A DNA stretch of 64,000 bases from contig NC_064831.1 of assembly GCF_024166365.1 (NCBI RefSeq), positions 31,052,768-31,116,767 of the forward strand, written 5' to 3'. This stretch comes from Elephas maximus indicus. Lineage: Eukaryota > Chordata > Mammalia > Proboscidea > Elephantidae. The notes beneath the pieces are model-generated. The model saw only the letters and a list, made by a program, of their open reading frames with translations, was not told the DNA's origin and searched no databases. This document shows positions 54,950 to 64,000 of this stretch, one piece after another; position 1 is the stretch's first letter, and each line of letters starts with the position of its first letter. The position numbers were made by a program, and so were the translations under genes.

Positions 54950-56609
54950 GGGGCCACCGCCGCCTCTCACTCGGCCGCGCGGAAGAGACCCGGGTGGCCG
55001 CCTGGTTTAGAGACACTAGCACCGCTGCTTCCTCAGTAACGCGCCGGAGCCTTCCGCAGCCGCCGCCTCAGTCCGGAGGAGGAAGGGAACCAACCCACTT
55101 TCTCAGCGCCACGGTCATTACTCTTCGCTCCTCAAGTGTGAGTGGCCCTGGGGAAGGGAATTGGGGGGCGGGGGGTGTGAGAAGATGCGGGTGTTTTTTC
55201 CTGGGGTTTTGCTGATGTTCTCCAGGTGTCCTGGGGGCGTATCGATGAGAGTGTTGCCTGTATTCCCTACAGAGGGGAGATGGTATTAGGTAGTCTTGTG
55301 TTTTGTAACCTTGTACCTCTTTGTACGAGTTTTGCCAAGTTTACAGAATTCTCTTAGAGGAGTTCTGTCTTTTCTCCGGAGTGGGTACTTGCACCGGTTT
55401 CTGGCCAAAAGGGCAAAAAGAAGCCAGAGCATAGGTGCGCACAAAGAACATCTCCGAAATACACCTTTTCCTGGTACACCGGGTGTGATGCAGTGCTGTA
55501 GTTTTTGTTTCTGGGGAGCTCTCACATGGGTTCTCAGGTGGGAACCACTTTCCACAAGCCTCTGAAATTAAGTTTTTCTTTTTTTGCAGTCTTTCTTGAG
55601 ACAGCTTCATTGATCCAGTTTTTTAATGTTCTCATTTCTATGGTCCAATGTCTGTGTGTAGGGAGGACAGTGTAACAGATTTCAGTTGCTCAGGAAATTC
55701 TCAGTTCTTGTGAATCACAACTTATTTGGGTGAGAGCATTTAGTACAGTTTATACAAGTTGTTGCATTTTTGCTTTCACCCAAATGCTTTTTCTTGAGTA
55801 GCATATGTCCTAAATGATGGTACTTTTTTATTTGGCAAAATGATTCGAAGTTTTCATTATTTGAGTTATTTTCACTTCTCCATCAATTTAGGAGAAAGTT
55901 TTGATATTTAACAGTTTTCAAGAATGATTTTTTTCTTCCGTCATTTTAAAGTTGAAGTCAGTAAGATCTTTGGCTTGTATTTCAGGTAACTTCTCAGAGT
56001 ACCAAATTAGAGGTGCTTGAAAGTAATTATCATTTGATATATTTATACAGCCTTAAGTGTTAAACATGGAGGGGGATTTTATACAGCAGAACGCAGGTAG
56101 TACTGTCTTGGGAATTGTGGTTCATCCAGTCCACTGTTGGAGTTCTCATGGAAGCACTGCTAAGAGATGTTGACTGGGAATGTATGCAAACTTGGGCTTA
56201 ATTGTCAGTATCCTAAGTTCTCTACTCAGGATCTTGATCAAATTTATTTAAAACTTTCTCAGTGTTTCCATCCTGTACTTTTTTTTTAAGTAGTGAGTTT
56301 TTCAGGTTTATTAGTCTCTGAATTATTTAACAGTGCACTTATTTATCTCAAACCTGCATCCTTAAAGTTTCAAAGCATATCCAGAGTTTGTGTTTTGAGA
56401 GATGCTAGAAAAAGCTGAAGTTCGTCTTTTCAGTTTCATGATTTTTCTTCTTTACCATCGTCTTTCCCAACTCTTGTCTGTTTTAGAGTAGTTTTTTTCC
56501 ATCTCCCTGATTACTTTGCTCACTTCTAGAACTTCTCCAACTCTTTTTTTTTTTTTTCTTGAGATACCTGTTGGTGTTATGCTTTTGTAAGGAACTTTAA
56601 ATTGTATGT
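54950..56609 (+). other. Intron 1 (start): no recognised repeat
   Basis: GC falls quickly after about 55150. No repeat or exon that I can support; frames at 55286-55610 are on both strands and have no domain. Confidence 0.4.
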
Positions 56610-56732
56610 ATTTTAAATGGCTACTGGGATCACAGTATTGAGTAGTGGATATAGCGTTAGACTTGGAATCAGAAACAAATACCCCTAAATCTGTTCTTAT
56701 TTTGTGACCTTGGGTAAGTCATGTATTCCATG
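56610..56732 (+). repeat. MIR SINE
   Basis: gttagacttggaatcagaaa ... ttgtgaccttgggtaagtca. Confidence 0.65.
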
Positions 56733-56857
56733 TTTCACAAAGATATGAGGAAGACAGATCTAGTCTTGCATAGGCTGTATTTTGGAAGAGGGTAGGACAA
56801 ACCAACAAACTGTAGTTGAGTGTAGATTGTACTTGATCAGAATTGCTTACCGAGTTT

Positions 56858-57062
56858 AACCCAAACCAAACCCTTTGCCACTGAATTGGTTCCAACACAT
56901 AGCATCCCTGTAGGACAGTAGAACTGCACCGTAGGGTTTCCAAGGGTATAATCTTTTACGGAAGCTGACTGCCATATCTGTCTCGCTGGGTGATGGGTGG
57001 GTTCGAACTGCTGAACTTTCAGTTTGCAGCAGAGCGCTTAACCACTGTACCACCAAGGCTCC
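56858..57062 (-). mobile_element. AfroSINE, long type, antisense
   Basis: cccaaaccaaaccctttgcc ... ttttacggaagctgactgcc ... ctgtaccaccaaggctcctg. Approximate duplicates flank it (ttaccgagttta and ttaccagcttta). Confidence 0.9.
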
Positions 57063-57293
57063 TGTTTACCAGCTTTAGGACCTGCATTTTATTGCTTTGA
57101 CTATAGATTGGGTAAAAAACCATGAGAATGTTTTATTGTATATTTTGGTAGCAAAGAAGGACAAAGCAGTAGGGGGTCCCTGTTTTTAAGATGCTTTTCT
57201 TTAAGGGCAGTGGAGGCAATCAAACACAAATTGCACAGAATTGTAGGAAAGGGCGAATGAACTAAAGTGTATTTAAGACTACTATATGACTGA

Positions 57294-57445
57294 GGATCCC
57301 TGGTGGTGCAGTGGTTAAGAGCTACGGCTGCTAACCAAAAGGTTGGCAGGTCAACTCCACCAGCTGCTCCTTGGAAACCCAGTGAGGCAGTTCTGCTCTG
57401 TCCTATAAGATAGCTATGAGTTGGAATTGACTCCATGGTAATGGA
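57294..57445 (+). mobile_element. AfroSINE, short type, 11-bp TSD
   Basis: Flanked by TATATGACTGA (57283-57293 and 57446-57456). ggatccctggtggtgcagtg ... ctgctccttggaaacccagt ... gttggaattgactccatggt. Confidence 0.95.
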
Positions 57446-57456
57446 TATATGACTGA

Positions 57457-57961
57457 TAACTGTGTTTTGGTACTTTGTAAATGTGAATGTATCTACATTT
57501 TTCATTAGGGTAATGTTTGTGCTGGACTGTACAGAACTAATTGGAGTATCTGAGCCAAATCTGGGACAGTCTTTTCAGGGAAGCTCATTTACGTTATGTT
57601 TTGGAGAGAAAAGAGCAAGTGGAAAGTGGAATTGGAGACTTCAGGTGGGAGAGGCAGATGTAATTAGGAAGCTAGTTTGATGGGAATACAGAGGGTGGGG
57701 TTGCGTATGGTTAGGGTCAGTTTATGTTTGTGCAGATTCATGGGTTATAGCCCAGAAAAGCAGTTGAGAACAATGTTCATGAGTGGGTAGTTTCACATGA
57801 TTGGGGAGAGATTACATTTTACGCCAAAAGCATTATGCCTGGATTGGGATTTTGTTTTTGTAGGAAACCAAAAGTTTTTTGCCATGGTCACCGAGGGGCT
57901 ATACGGAGGAAGGAGTGAAAAAGAGCACTGGAAAAGGCCTCCAGTATTTCAGTGTGATGGT
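57457..57961 (+). other. Intron 1 spacer, no recognised feature
   Basis: No repeat or exon recognised; short frames at 57462-57680 have no domain. Confidence 0.4.
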
Positions 57962-58014
57962 AAACAAAAAACAGTCATTGCCATCGAGTCGATTCCAACT
58001 CATAGTGACCCTAA
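57962..58014 (-). repeat. AfroSINE tail fragment, antisense
   Basis: cattgccatcgagtcgattc, then caactcatagtgacccta. Confidence 0.75.
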
Positions 58015-58756
58015 AAAAAGAATTTAGTAATAGGACAGTGAACTTTGTTTGGGACATTAAATTCTAAGGTAAAAGTTGGGTATATGGATGTAATCGTACT
58101 ACAACAAAACAGTGAAACAAACAAGTGAAAAAACAGAGAATGGGTGAGACTCTCCCTAAAATTAGATGTTTTAAAAGTGGATTAGAGTTGAAGTTGAAAA
58201 GAAGGCGCAGCCTTTAAATGTGACCCCCAGTTTAGTCCCATGGCATATGATTCTGTATTTCTGAAACAGCTAGAAGCTTTTTATAGGATACATAAGTCCG
58301 TTGAGATTAAGTCCAGAAGAGTATGTAGAATTTCATTGTTAAGGAACTTATAAATGAAAGGACTAATTTTGTTTCCCCAAATTCATCTTTTTAAATTTTG
58401 CCGTACATTATTATTATTCTAAATTTGGTCTTAATATGACGAAGTGGGTCTAAAAATAGCTGGTAGAGAAGGCTGCTTCCCCTGCTCACAGTTGATGTGA
58501 GTCTTTGTGTCCCGTACAATGGAGGGGATATCCCTGTGTTGGCAAAGCAGTGCTGAAAATACTTTGTTTTTTAGCCTTTATTTAAAAAAAAAAAAAAAAG
58601 ACACTTAAAAAAAAATTAAGACATCTTTGCAGTGTGAGACATTAGAAGACTATGCTTTTTTTGTAGTGAAATTTGCCCTAATAGCATTTATTGTTGACTC
58701 TAAGGATTGTGAGGTATGGATAATTTATTTAAACTTTTTTGTGTTCCTTAGTTTGA
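58015..58756 (+). other. Intron 1 spacer, no recognised feature
   Basis: AT-rich; one A run near 58582. Nothing that I can support. Confidence 0.4.
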
Positions 58757-58808
58757 AATACTATGAGTCAGAATCGACTCGACAGCATTGGGTTTGGTTT
58801 TTTTGGCT
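58757..58808 (+). repeat. AfroSINE tail fragment
   Basis: actatgagtcagaatcgact ... cattgggtttggtttttttg. Confidence 0.8.
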
Positions 58809-60435
58809 TTAGCTTGAAATCAGCACCTTCTTAGTAGCTTCTTGGGCCTCTCTAGTGTGAATACTCTAATGGTAGGACCCTTTTGGAAAGATATTTAGAA
58901 AGGTAGAGAGATGTAATGTGATTCCAACGTGAGCTTACAGAGACTGGAATATATGCCATCTGGGTGCTTTCTCCCTTTACCCTCCAGTTTCTGCCAGTTT
59001 GTTTTATACAGGAGAAATGATATTTAGATGAACTTGAAAGGCGGGAGTCTGTGGTAGTAGGGAATGGTAACCTTATATGCTTTGCAACTTTGAAATTGAT
59101 ACAGGATATTAGAGAGCCTTGAGGTTGCCTGTCTCCAAAGCCCATGCCCAGGCTAGCAGCAGCTCAATTTCTTCTACTCTAGAGATGGTTCTTGGAAAAG
59201 TCCTGTGGTGCTTCTGGTATCTCACTATGTTGACTAGGAGTCAGTGAACTTTGTTTTTTTCCCGTGATAGGCCAGGTAGTAAATATTTTTGTGGGCCATA
59301 TGGTCTCTGTCACAACTACTGAACTCTGCTGTTGTAGTGTGAAAGAAGTCATAGATAATAAGTAAACGAATAAGCGTGGCAGTGTTCCAGTAAAACTTTA
59401 TAGACATAAAAACTGGATACATACAGAATTTGCCCATAGACCATACTTTGCGGACCCTAGTGTAGATAATTGCCAAATCCACCAGCGTGCCGTATGAACT
59501 TCATTCCATTACAAAGCTGAGATTGGCTGTTTTAGGTGATCTCTTTTCTAGATGAAGTGTGTTCCTGGGAGCTGTCTTAAAATGATTCTGCATGAAACAC
59601 AGAGCCTACTGTTCAAGATATTTCTGCCTTCATAGTGATGAAAACTATGGTTTGAGGAGTTAAAGGGGGTACAGTTTGAGGAGTTTAATGGGGTACAGTT
59701 AAAAAGGAAGGCGTCTACTTGGGTTTCTTAGTCAGAGATGCCGTAATTAGCAGGTAGTGATGTACTGGCTTTGTATCATAACAAAAAGTATCTGTGAAGG
59801 AGCTTAAGGGTATAGTTTTTAAAGATTCTGAATATAAATTGTAAAGCATTTACTTTAAATGTAAAACTAGAAGTGTTTATGGTAGATTTGAAACAATTTT
59901 AGTCAAATTATCAAAATATTAAGGTTTGGTACTTCTACCTCTTCAAGTCTTGACCCCTTTCAATGGCTAATTCTGTGTGTAGAATTATTGACTGTACAGT
60001 TTTGTTTTGTTAATTATTTCAAATATTATATGTTAACATAAATTTTCATTTAAATGTGTACTTTAAAAATATTTGCTACATTTTAAAGGGTAAACGTGGC
60101 ATGGATTGATTTATTTCCTAGGCGACTCTATTTCAGATGTATTGTTTAGAAAGGATAGTTCACTTTGTGCAATTTTACATTACAGCTAATATCAAAGCAT
60201 TTGTTTCATATGCTGGCAAATACCTGCATCAGGTGGTGGTCTGTTTAGCCTAGTTTCATAAATACTGTTTATCTCAGAATTCCTGTTTGTGGCTGGGGAG
60301 GAAACGACTCTTGGAATAGTGATCACTTTCTAGTTAGTTTCAAACCTGCTTTTACTTTATGAAATATTTCTCCTTATATTATTTATCTCTCAATTTGTCC
60401 TCCTCCCTTAAAAACAAAGTATGGAATCTGACAAT
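58809..60435 (+). other. Intron 1 spacer, no recognised feature
   Basis: No exon or repeat recognised over 1.6 kb. Confidence 0.4.
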
Positions 60436-60580
60436 TTTGGTCTACCTGTTAGCAGGTCACTGTAATGTTAGGTCTGTGGCCTTGGACAAGCTACTTGTTT
60501 TTTAACATTGGTTTCATTAACTGTTGATGGGGAAAACACGTCCTACACAAGGTTGTTGTTAGGGTTAAATGTGATTTTAA
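60436..60580 (+). repeat. Possible MIR-type fragment
   Basis: gtctgtggccttggacaagc, then acaaggttgttgttagggtt, then aaatgtga. Tentative. Confidence 0.4.
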
Positions 60581-60723
60581 CAGAAGTTTTATTTGTACCA
60601 TTACATCTCAGATGAAGGATTTTTATTTAGGTGATTCTAGTTTAACTACTTAATTTTAGTTTTCTCCTTTTCCTAAAGTGATTAGTATGCTTTTTTAAAA
60701 AAATATTTCCTTTTCTCACGCTT

Positions 60724-60917
60724 AAAAAAAAAAAAAAAACCCAAAACTCATTGCCATCAAGTCAGTTCCGACTCATAGTGACCCTACAGGGCAGAGTAGG
60801 ACAGCCCCATAGGCTTTCCAAGGCTGTCAATCTTCACAGATAGAGACTGCCACATCCTTCTCCCACTGGGCCTTCTGTTAGCAGTGAGTGCTGAATCACT
60901 GAGCCACCAGGACTCCT
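60724..60917 (-). mobile_element. AfroSINE, long type, antisense
   Basis: ccaaaactcattgccatcaa ... tcacagatagagactgccac ... gagccaccaggactcctt, preceded by an A run. Confidence 0.9.
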
Positions 60918-62224
60918 TAGTATTTATTTAATACAAGATAAGTTTTCAGAAATCATTCTCAGAATGTATTATTTACTTTTTCTTCAAGCTTGGCGTAATC
61001 AGTGTTTTACTGGCCGTTACAATAAATATCTACTTGATCTTTTTTGTATTTGGAAAATATTTCTATTTTGAGGACAGTTTGGTTAAAACTTGCCTCAATA
61101 GCCTTTATTTACTAGAGTTGTGTATATTTAAGAAAAGCATATGAGAAGAAACCAAAGGCAAGAGGAAAGAAAAGATCGAGATGTATTTCTTAGCACTGAT
61201 TACTGTCTTGCCAGTTCTTGTCCTCATTCTCTAATTTCTCCTTTTAAGGCAAGCGTGCTTTAGATTTTGGTGTAAATGCAGAAATTATATTGGTTTATCT
61301 GTCAGTGGATCTTGCGTTAGGCAGTTAACTTAATGAATATCTACTTAAAAAAATTTCAGTATTTTAAATATTTTTCTCTATTGCTGGCAGTGGAGTTATG
61401 CATCTGGGGCTCTTTGCGTTTCAGAGATTTTCAAAAAATGTTATCATTATGAATAGGTTATTGGATGGATGGGAGAAGAGCATACTTTCTGTAGTATGTT
61501 TGATTTCTTTTGGCTTGTGTATGTAATGCCACAAGAAGGTTATGTAGTTAAGTATTTGGATCATCAGTTTTCTTTTGTGTGATTGGTGCTTTCTTAATTA
61601 CTACTGTGGGAATTCATTAATATAAACTTTGGGACACTGATGCAATGCATGGGGAACCTTTTTCAAATATTGAGTATTACATGGTAGAATTTTTTTTCAC
61701 GAGGGAAATATTAAAATTTTAACTTATTAGATTTAGAAATTTAGAACAGGAAACACAAAATTTCAGATTTTTTAATAAAGACCATTTCCTTTTAGGAGAG
61801 GAGAGCTGGGATGAACAGAGGAAGGGACAGACACTCAAAGCAAAGGAGGGAGGAGAGAAGCAGTAGAAGTCAGGGAGATTGTCTCCGGAAGTTTTGAGGT
61901 CGGTCTCAGAAGTCACACCCTGTTATTTCTTTGGGTTGTGGACGTGGGGTGTTACCACTTGTTATCTATTACCCTTTGAAGTGTTCATTAGGTGATTGAC
62001 TCTTGCTCCTAGCTTTTGAACATCTGGATTCTTTAAACCATTGAAGCTTTAATCTGAATGGGGTAATGAGTGTATCCTAGGGTGGGAAAATTTCCAGCCT
62101 CCTTGCTGGGAGAGGGGTGAACAGAGGGTTTTTGACTACAGTGGAGGCTTAGTTTTTTTTTTTTCCTTGTTGGCCACATTACCCTAGCTTTGCCTAAGAG
62201 AGATGCTTATAATTCTGTATGTGA
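60918..62224 (+). other. Intron 1 spacer, no recognised feature
   Basis: No exon or repeat that I can support. Confidence 0.4.
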
Positions 62225-62426
62225 CATAGTAGTTGAGAGGCAAGGTTTGAAGCAGATAGACCCAGGTTGCAGCTCTGTTATGTTTTGTGACCTTGGGCAG
62301 GTTATTTATTCTAAGTGTGTTTCCTGTAAAACTGGGATGACAGTAGTACCTGCCTCCTTGATTAGAGTAGTTACGAGGACTGAATGAAATAATGCATGTA
62401 AGCTTTTAGTTTCTGGCTTAGTGTTC

Positions 62427-62571
62427 ATTCGAGTCGATTCCCACTAATAGCGACCCTGTAGGACAGAGTAGAACTGCCTCATAGGGTTTCCAAGGAACAG
62501 CTGGTAGATTCAAACTGCCGACCTTTTGCTTAGCACCCAAGCTGTTAACCACTGTGCCGCCAGGGCTTTGG
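62427..62571 (-). mobile_element. AfroSINE, short type, antisense
   Basis: cattcgagtcgattcccact ... tttccaaggaacagctggta ... actgtgccgccagggcttt. Flanked by near-duplicates ggcttagtgtt and ggcttagagtt. Confidence 0.9.
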
Positions 62572-62597
62572 CTTAGAGTTAGCACTCAGTAAATATT

Positions 62598-62805
62598 GTT
62601 GTTAGTTGTCTTCAAGTTGATTCCAGCTCAAGGCGACCCCATGTGTTCAGAGTAGATCTGTGCCCCACAGAGTTTTCAGGGCCGTGAACTTGAAGAAACA
62701 GATTGCCAGGCCTTACTTCCTAGGTGCCTCTGAATGGTTTAAAACAGCCAACATTTTGGTTAGTAGTCCAGTGCTTAACCATTCATGCCACCCAGTGACT
62801 CCTCA
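62598..62805 (-). mobile_element. AfroSINE variant B, antisense
   Basis: gttgttagttgtcttcaagt ... cacagagttttcagggccgt ... catgccacccagtgactcc. Confidence 0.85.
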
Positions 62806-62914
62806 ATAAACGTTAGCTCCTCAATAAAGTTATTTCTGTGAGTTTGCTGGCTCTTTGAATGCTGAAGGCATTCAAATGAATGTGTCATCATTTTGAATAC
62901 TGCCTTTATTCAGC

Positions 62915-63060
62915 AGCAGATATTTATTGAACATCTACTATCTGCCAGGCATTGCTCTAAGTGAACAAAACAGGTAAAAATCCCTGCCCTCATGAAATTT
63001 ACATTGGGGGAGACAGACAGTATACAACATAAAGCAAAGTAGATTATGTATTACTCATCT
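62915..63060 (-). repeat. L2 LINE 3' end, antisense
   Basis: cagatatttattgaacatct ... ctgccaggcattgctctaag ... atccctgccctcatgaaatt ... gggggagacagacag. Confidence 0.8.
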
Positions 63061-63784
63061 TGTGAAATTTCATTGTTGGACTTCTAGGCTAAGCTTTCAT
63101 TAACTAACCCTACCAATCCTCACGCTTAAATCTTTTTTTGTTCCTCTTGTTGTGCTTGAGAGTGTTTGGTGGTGGGAACATCCTAAAACGGTAGAATTAG
63201 CCTTTTTCAGAATTCATTTTCTCCAGCTGCAGTTCGATCCTAATTTCAAGGCAGCTCTGTATTCCCCATTTTGTTGTCGTCCTTAAATTGGCTGTCTCCA
63301 AATTTTTCTTCAGCCCGCAAAGCTTATTTCACCTTCTTCACTGAAGTAACCCCAGCTTTTCACACCTTTTTTCATCTATGTTGTTTTCTTGAGAGGATTT
63401 TAGAAACTTCCTTCAAGATGTATTCTGTGACTAACTTTATACTTTTCTTTCTCCTGTTTTGTATTTCCCACTTACTATACATGGTTAACAGATATTTAGC
63501 TTGCTTATTCTTGCTTTTAAAAAAAATATATATATGTATTTTCTTGTCCATATAACATATGAAAGAGGTCCTGCAGCCAGATCCTTGATAGATGATAGTT
63601 TCCTTTACCTTGATCCACTCTAGTTCTTAAAGTTGGTTCTGTGCATGCATTTAATGCTTAAAAAATGAATTGAGTTTGACATTTTTTAAAAATTTAACTT
63701 CCACTTATGTGAATACTTTTAGTTTTTGTTTCCAGATGAGATTCAAAATGTTAATTTCGAAGTATTAGATGGTAAATGTTAAGG
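63061..63784 (+). other. Intron 1 spacer, no recognised feature
   Basis: AT-rich; frame at 63271-63555 has no domain. Nothing that I can support. Confidence 0.4.
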
Positions 63785-64000
63785 CAGTAATGAAATGTGA
63801 TGTTGAATAATGGTTAGGAACAGGGGACCTTAGAGCCACCATTGTGAAGGTTCAAATATAGGCTTTCACTTACCAGTTGCAAGTTGTTTAATCTCTCTCT
63901 GCCTCAGTTACTTTATCTGTAAGATGGGGAAAATAATAACACCTCATGGATACTATGTTTTTAGCATTAAATACTATAATGAAAAGCCCAGAGCAGTGCC
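63785..64000 (+). repeat. MIR SINE (cut by window end)
   Basis: ccttagagccaccattgtga ... agttgtttaatctctctctg ... tctgtaagatggggaaaata ... gcccagagcagtgcc. Confidence 0.75.

Larger units (their letters stand above)
53380..55150 (+). promoter_or_regulatory. CpG island and promoter of an unidentified gene
   Basis: The only stretch in the window where CpG is frequent and GC is very high, especially 53700-54960. It includes a GGC run, GC boxes and a cluster of factor motifs at 53973-54021. No TATA box is evident near the expected start, as usual for CpG-island promoters. No repeats interrupt it, in contrast with the rest of the window, which suggests constraint. It may be bidirectional, but I saw no antisense exon. 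The large open frames through it (53380-54030, 54361-54870 and the minus-strand ones) start at GTG or are by-products of high GC and are not called. Confidence 0.9.
62225..62830 (+). repeat. MIR SINE with two AfroSINE insertions
   Basis: Pieces: 62225-62426 (ccaggttgcagctctgttat ... gtgaccttgggcaggttatt), 62572-62597 (ggcttagagttagcactcag) and about 62806-62830 (caataaacgttagctcctca). Interrupted by two antisense SINEs. Confidence 0.7.

Noticed and set aside
54361-54957. Long frames on both strands (169-176 codons) in the first exon region
   Set aside because: Mutually overlapping on opposite strands, Arg/Pro/Gly-rich, typical of CpG-island chance frames. The plus-strand one starts at GTG.
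54880-55215. 111-codon frame spanning the donor
   Set aside because: GTG start and crosses the consensus donor at 54944, so it would be interrupted by splicing.
2683-62805. tRNA genes at SINE heads
   Set aside because: A-box and B-box-like blocks are present, but these are tRNA-derived SINE heads with no cloverleaf; not real tRNA genes.
1-64000. Bacterial, phage or CRISPR systems
   Set aside because: Repeat content, splice signal and CpG island are those of a mammalian genome; no regularly spaced repeats or operons occur.

Overview
This is a mammalian nuclear DNA window that is almost entirely non-coding. The organism is an afrotherian, most likely an elephant or a close paenungulate relative. 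The basis is two co-occurring repeat families: dozens of tRNA-derived AfroSINE copies, and several copies of the RTE-clade LINE known from elephant (RTE1_LA type), whose 3' end reads gactcgacggcacctaacaa. Older mammalian repeats (MIR, L2, L1M/HAL1-like, MaLR-type LTRs) lie beneath these. No bacterial, plasmid, phage or CRISPR features are present. No intact protein-coding exon was found; the short open frames are chance frames or fragments of dead LINE and ERV genes.

Layout. 1-487: 3' end of an L1. 573-2287: an RTE copy split by a solo LTR with a clean 5-bp target duplication. 2.6-9.2 kb: MIR, L2 and AfroSINEs, a SINE nested in a SINE (7.87-8.20 kb) and a second solo LTR (8.49-9.01 kb). 10.55-14.29 kb: an RTE copy with a second RTE inserted in the opposite orientation. 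16.5-17.5 kb: HAL1/L1M, L2 and a SINE. 20.0-21.2 kb: antisense ancient L1. 23.3-24.4 kb: a SINE, a short RTE 3' unit and another SINE, the last two re-using one target site. 27.37-31.04 kb: an L1M 3' end invaded by an antisense L1 (itself carrying an RTE tail) and by an antisense LTR (itself carrying a SINE). 32.8-33.2 kb: another nested SINE pair. 33.3-35.2 kb: a degenerate ERVL/MaLR-like stretch. 35.36-37.08 kb: an antisense RTE with a solo LTR inside. 40.44-42.87 kb: a 5'-truncated L1 with an 11-bp target duplication. 42.9-44.4 kb: HAL1/L1M 3' end with three SINEs. 45-52 kb: SINEs and old L1 pieces.

The one clear gene signal is at about 53.4-55.15 kb: a CpG-rich promoter with factor sites at 53.97-54.02 kb (RFX X-box-like, CRE-like, NRF1 half-site, GC box), a GGC run and a hexamer repeat. 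It is followed by a probable non-coding first exon on the + strand, ending at a consensus splice donor (GAG|GTAAGC at 54943/54944). That exon has two short upstream ORFs and no long ATG-started frame. I could not identify the gene. From 54944 to the window end, the sequence reads as intron 1, with MIR, L2 and AfroSINE copies.

The main scientific content is a stratigraphy of retrotransposition. Many insertions have target duplications readable by eye, which gives relative ages and supports AfroSINEs and RTE sharing one machinery. I found no convincing new biological system. The most unusual items are an apparently internally deleted antisense L1, two RTE 3' units of nearly identical length, and the promoter architecture.
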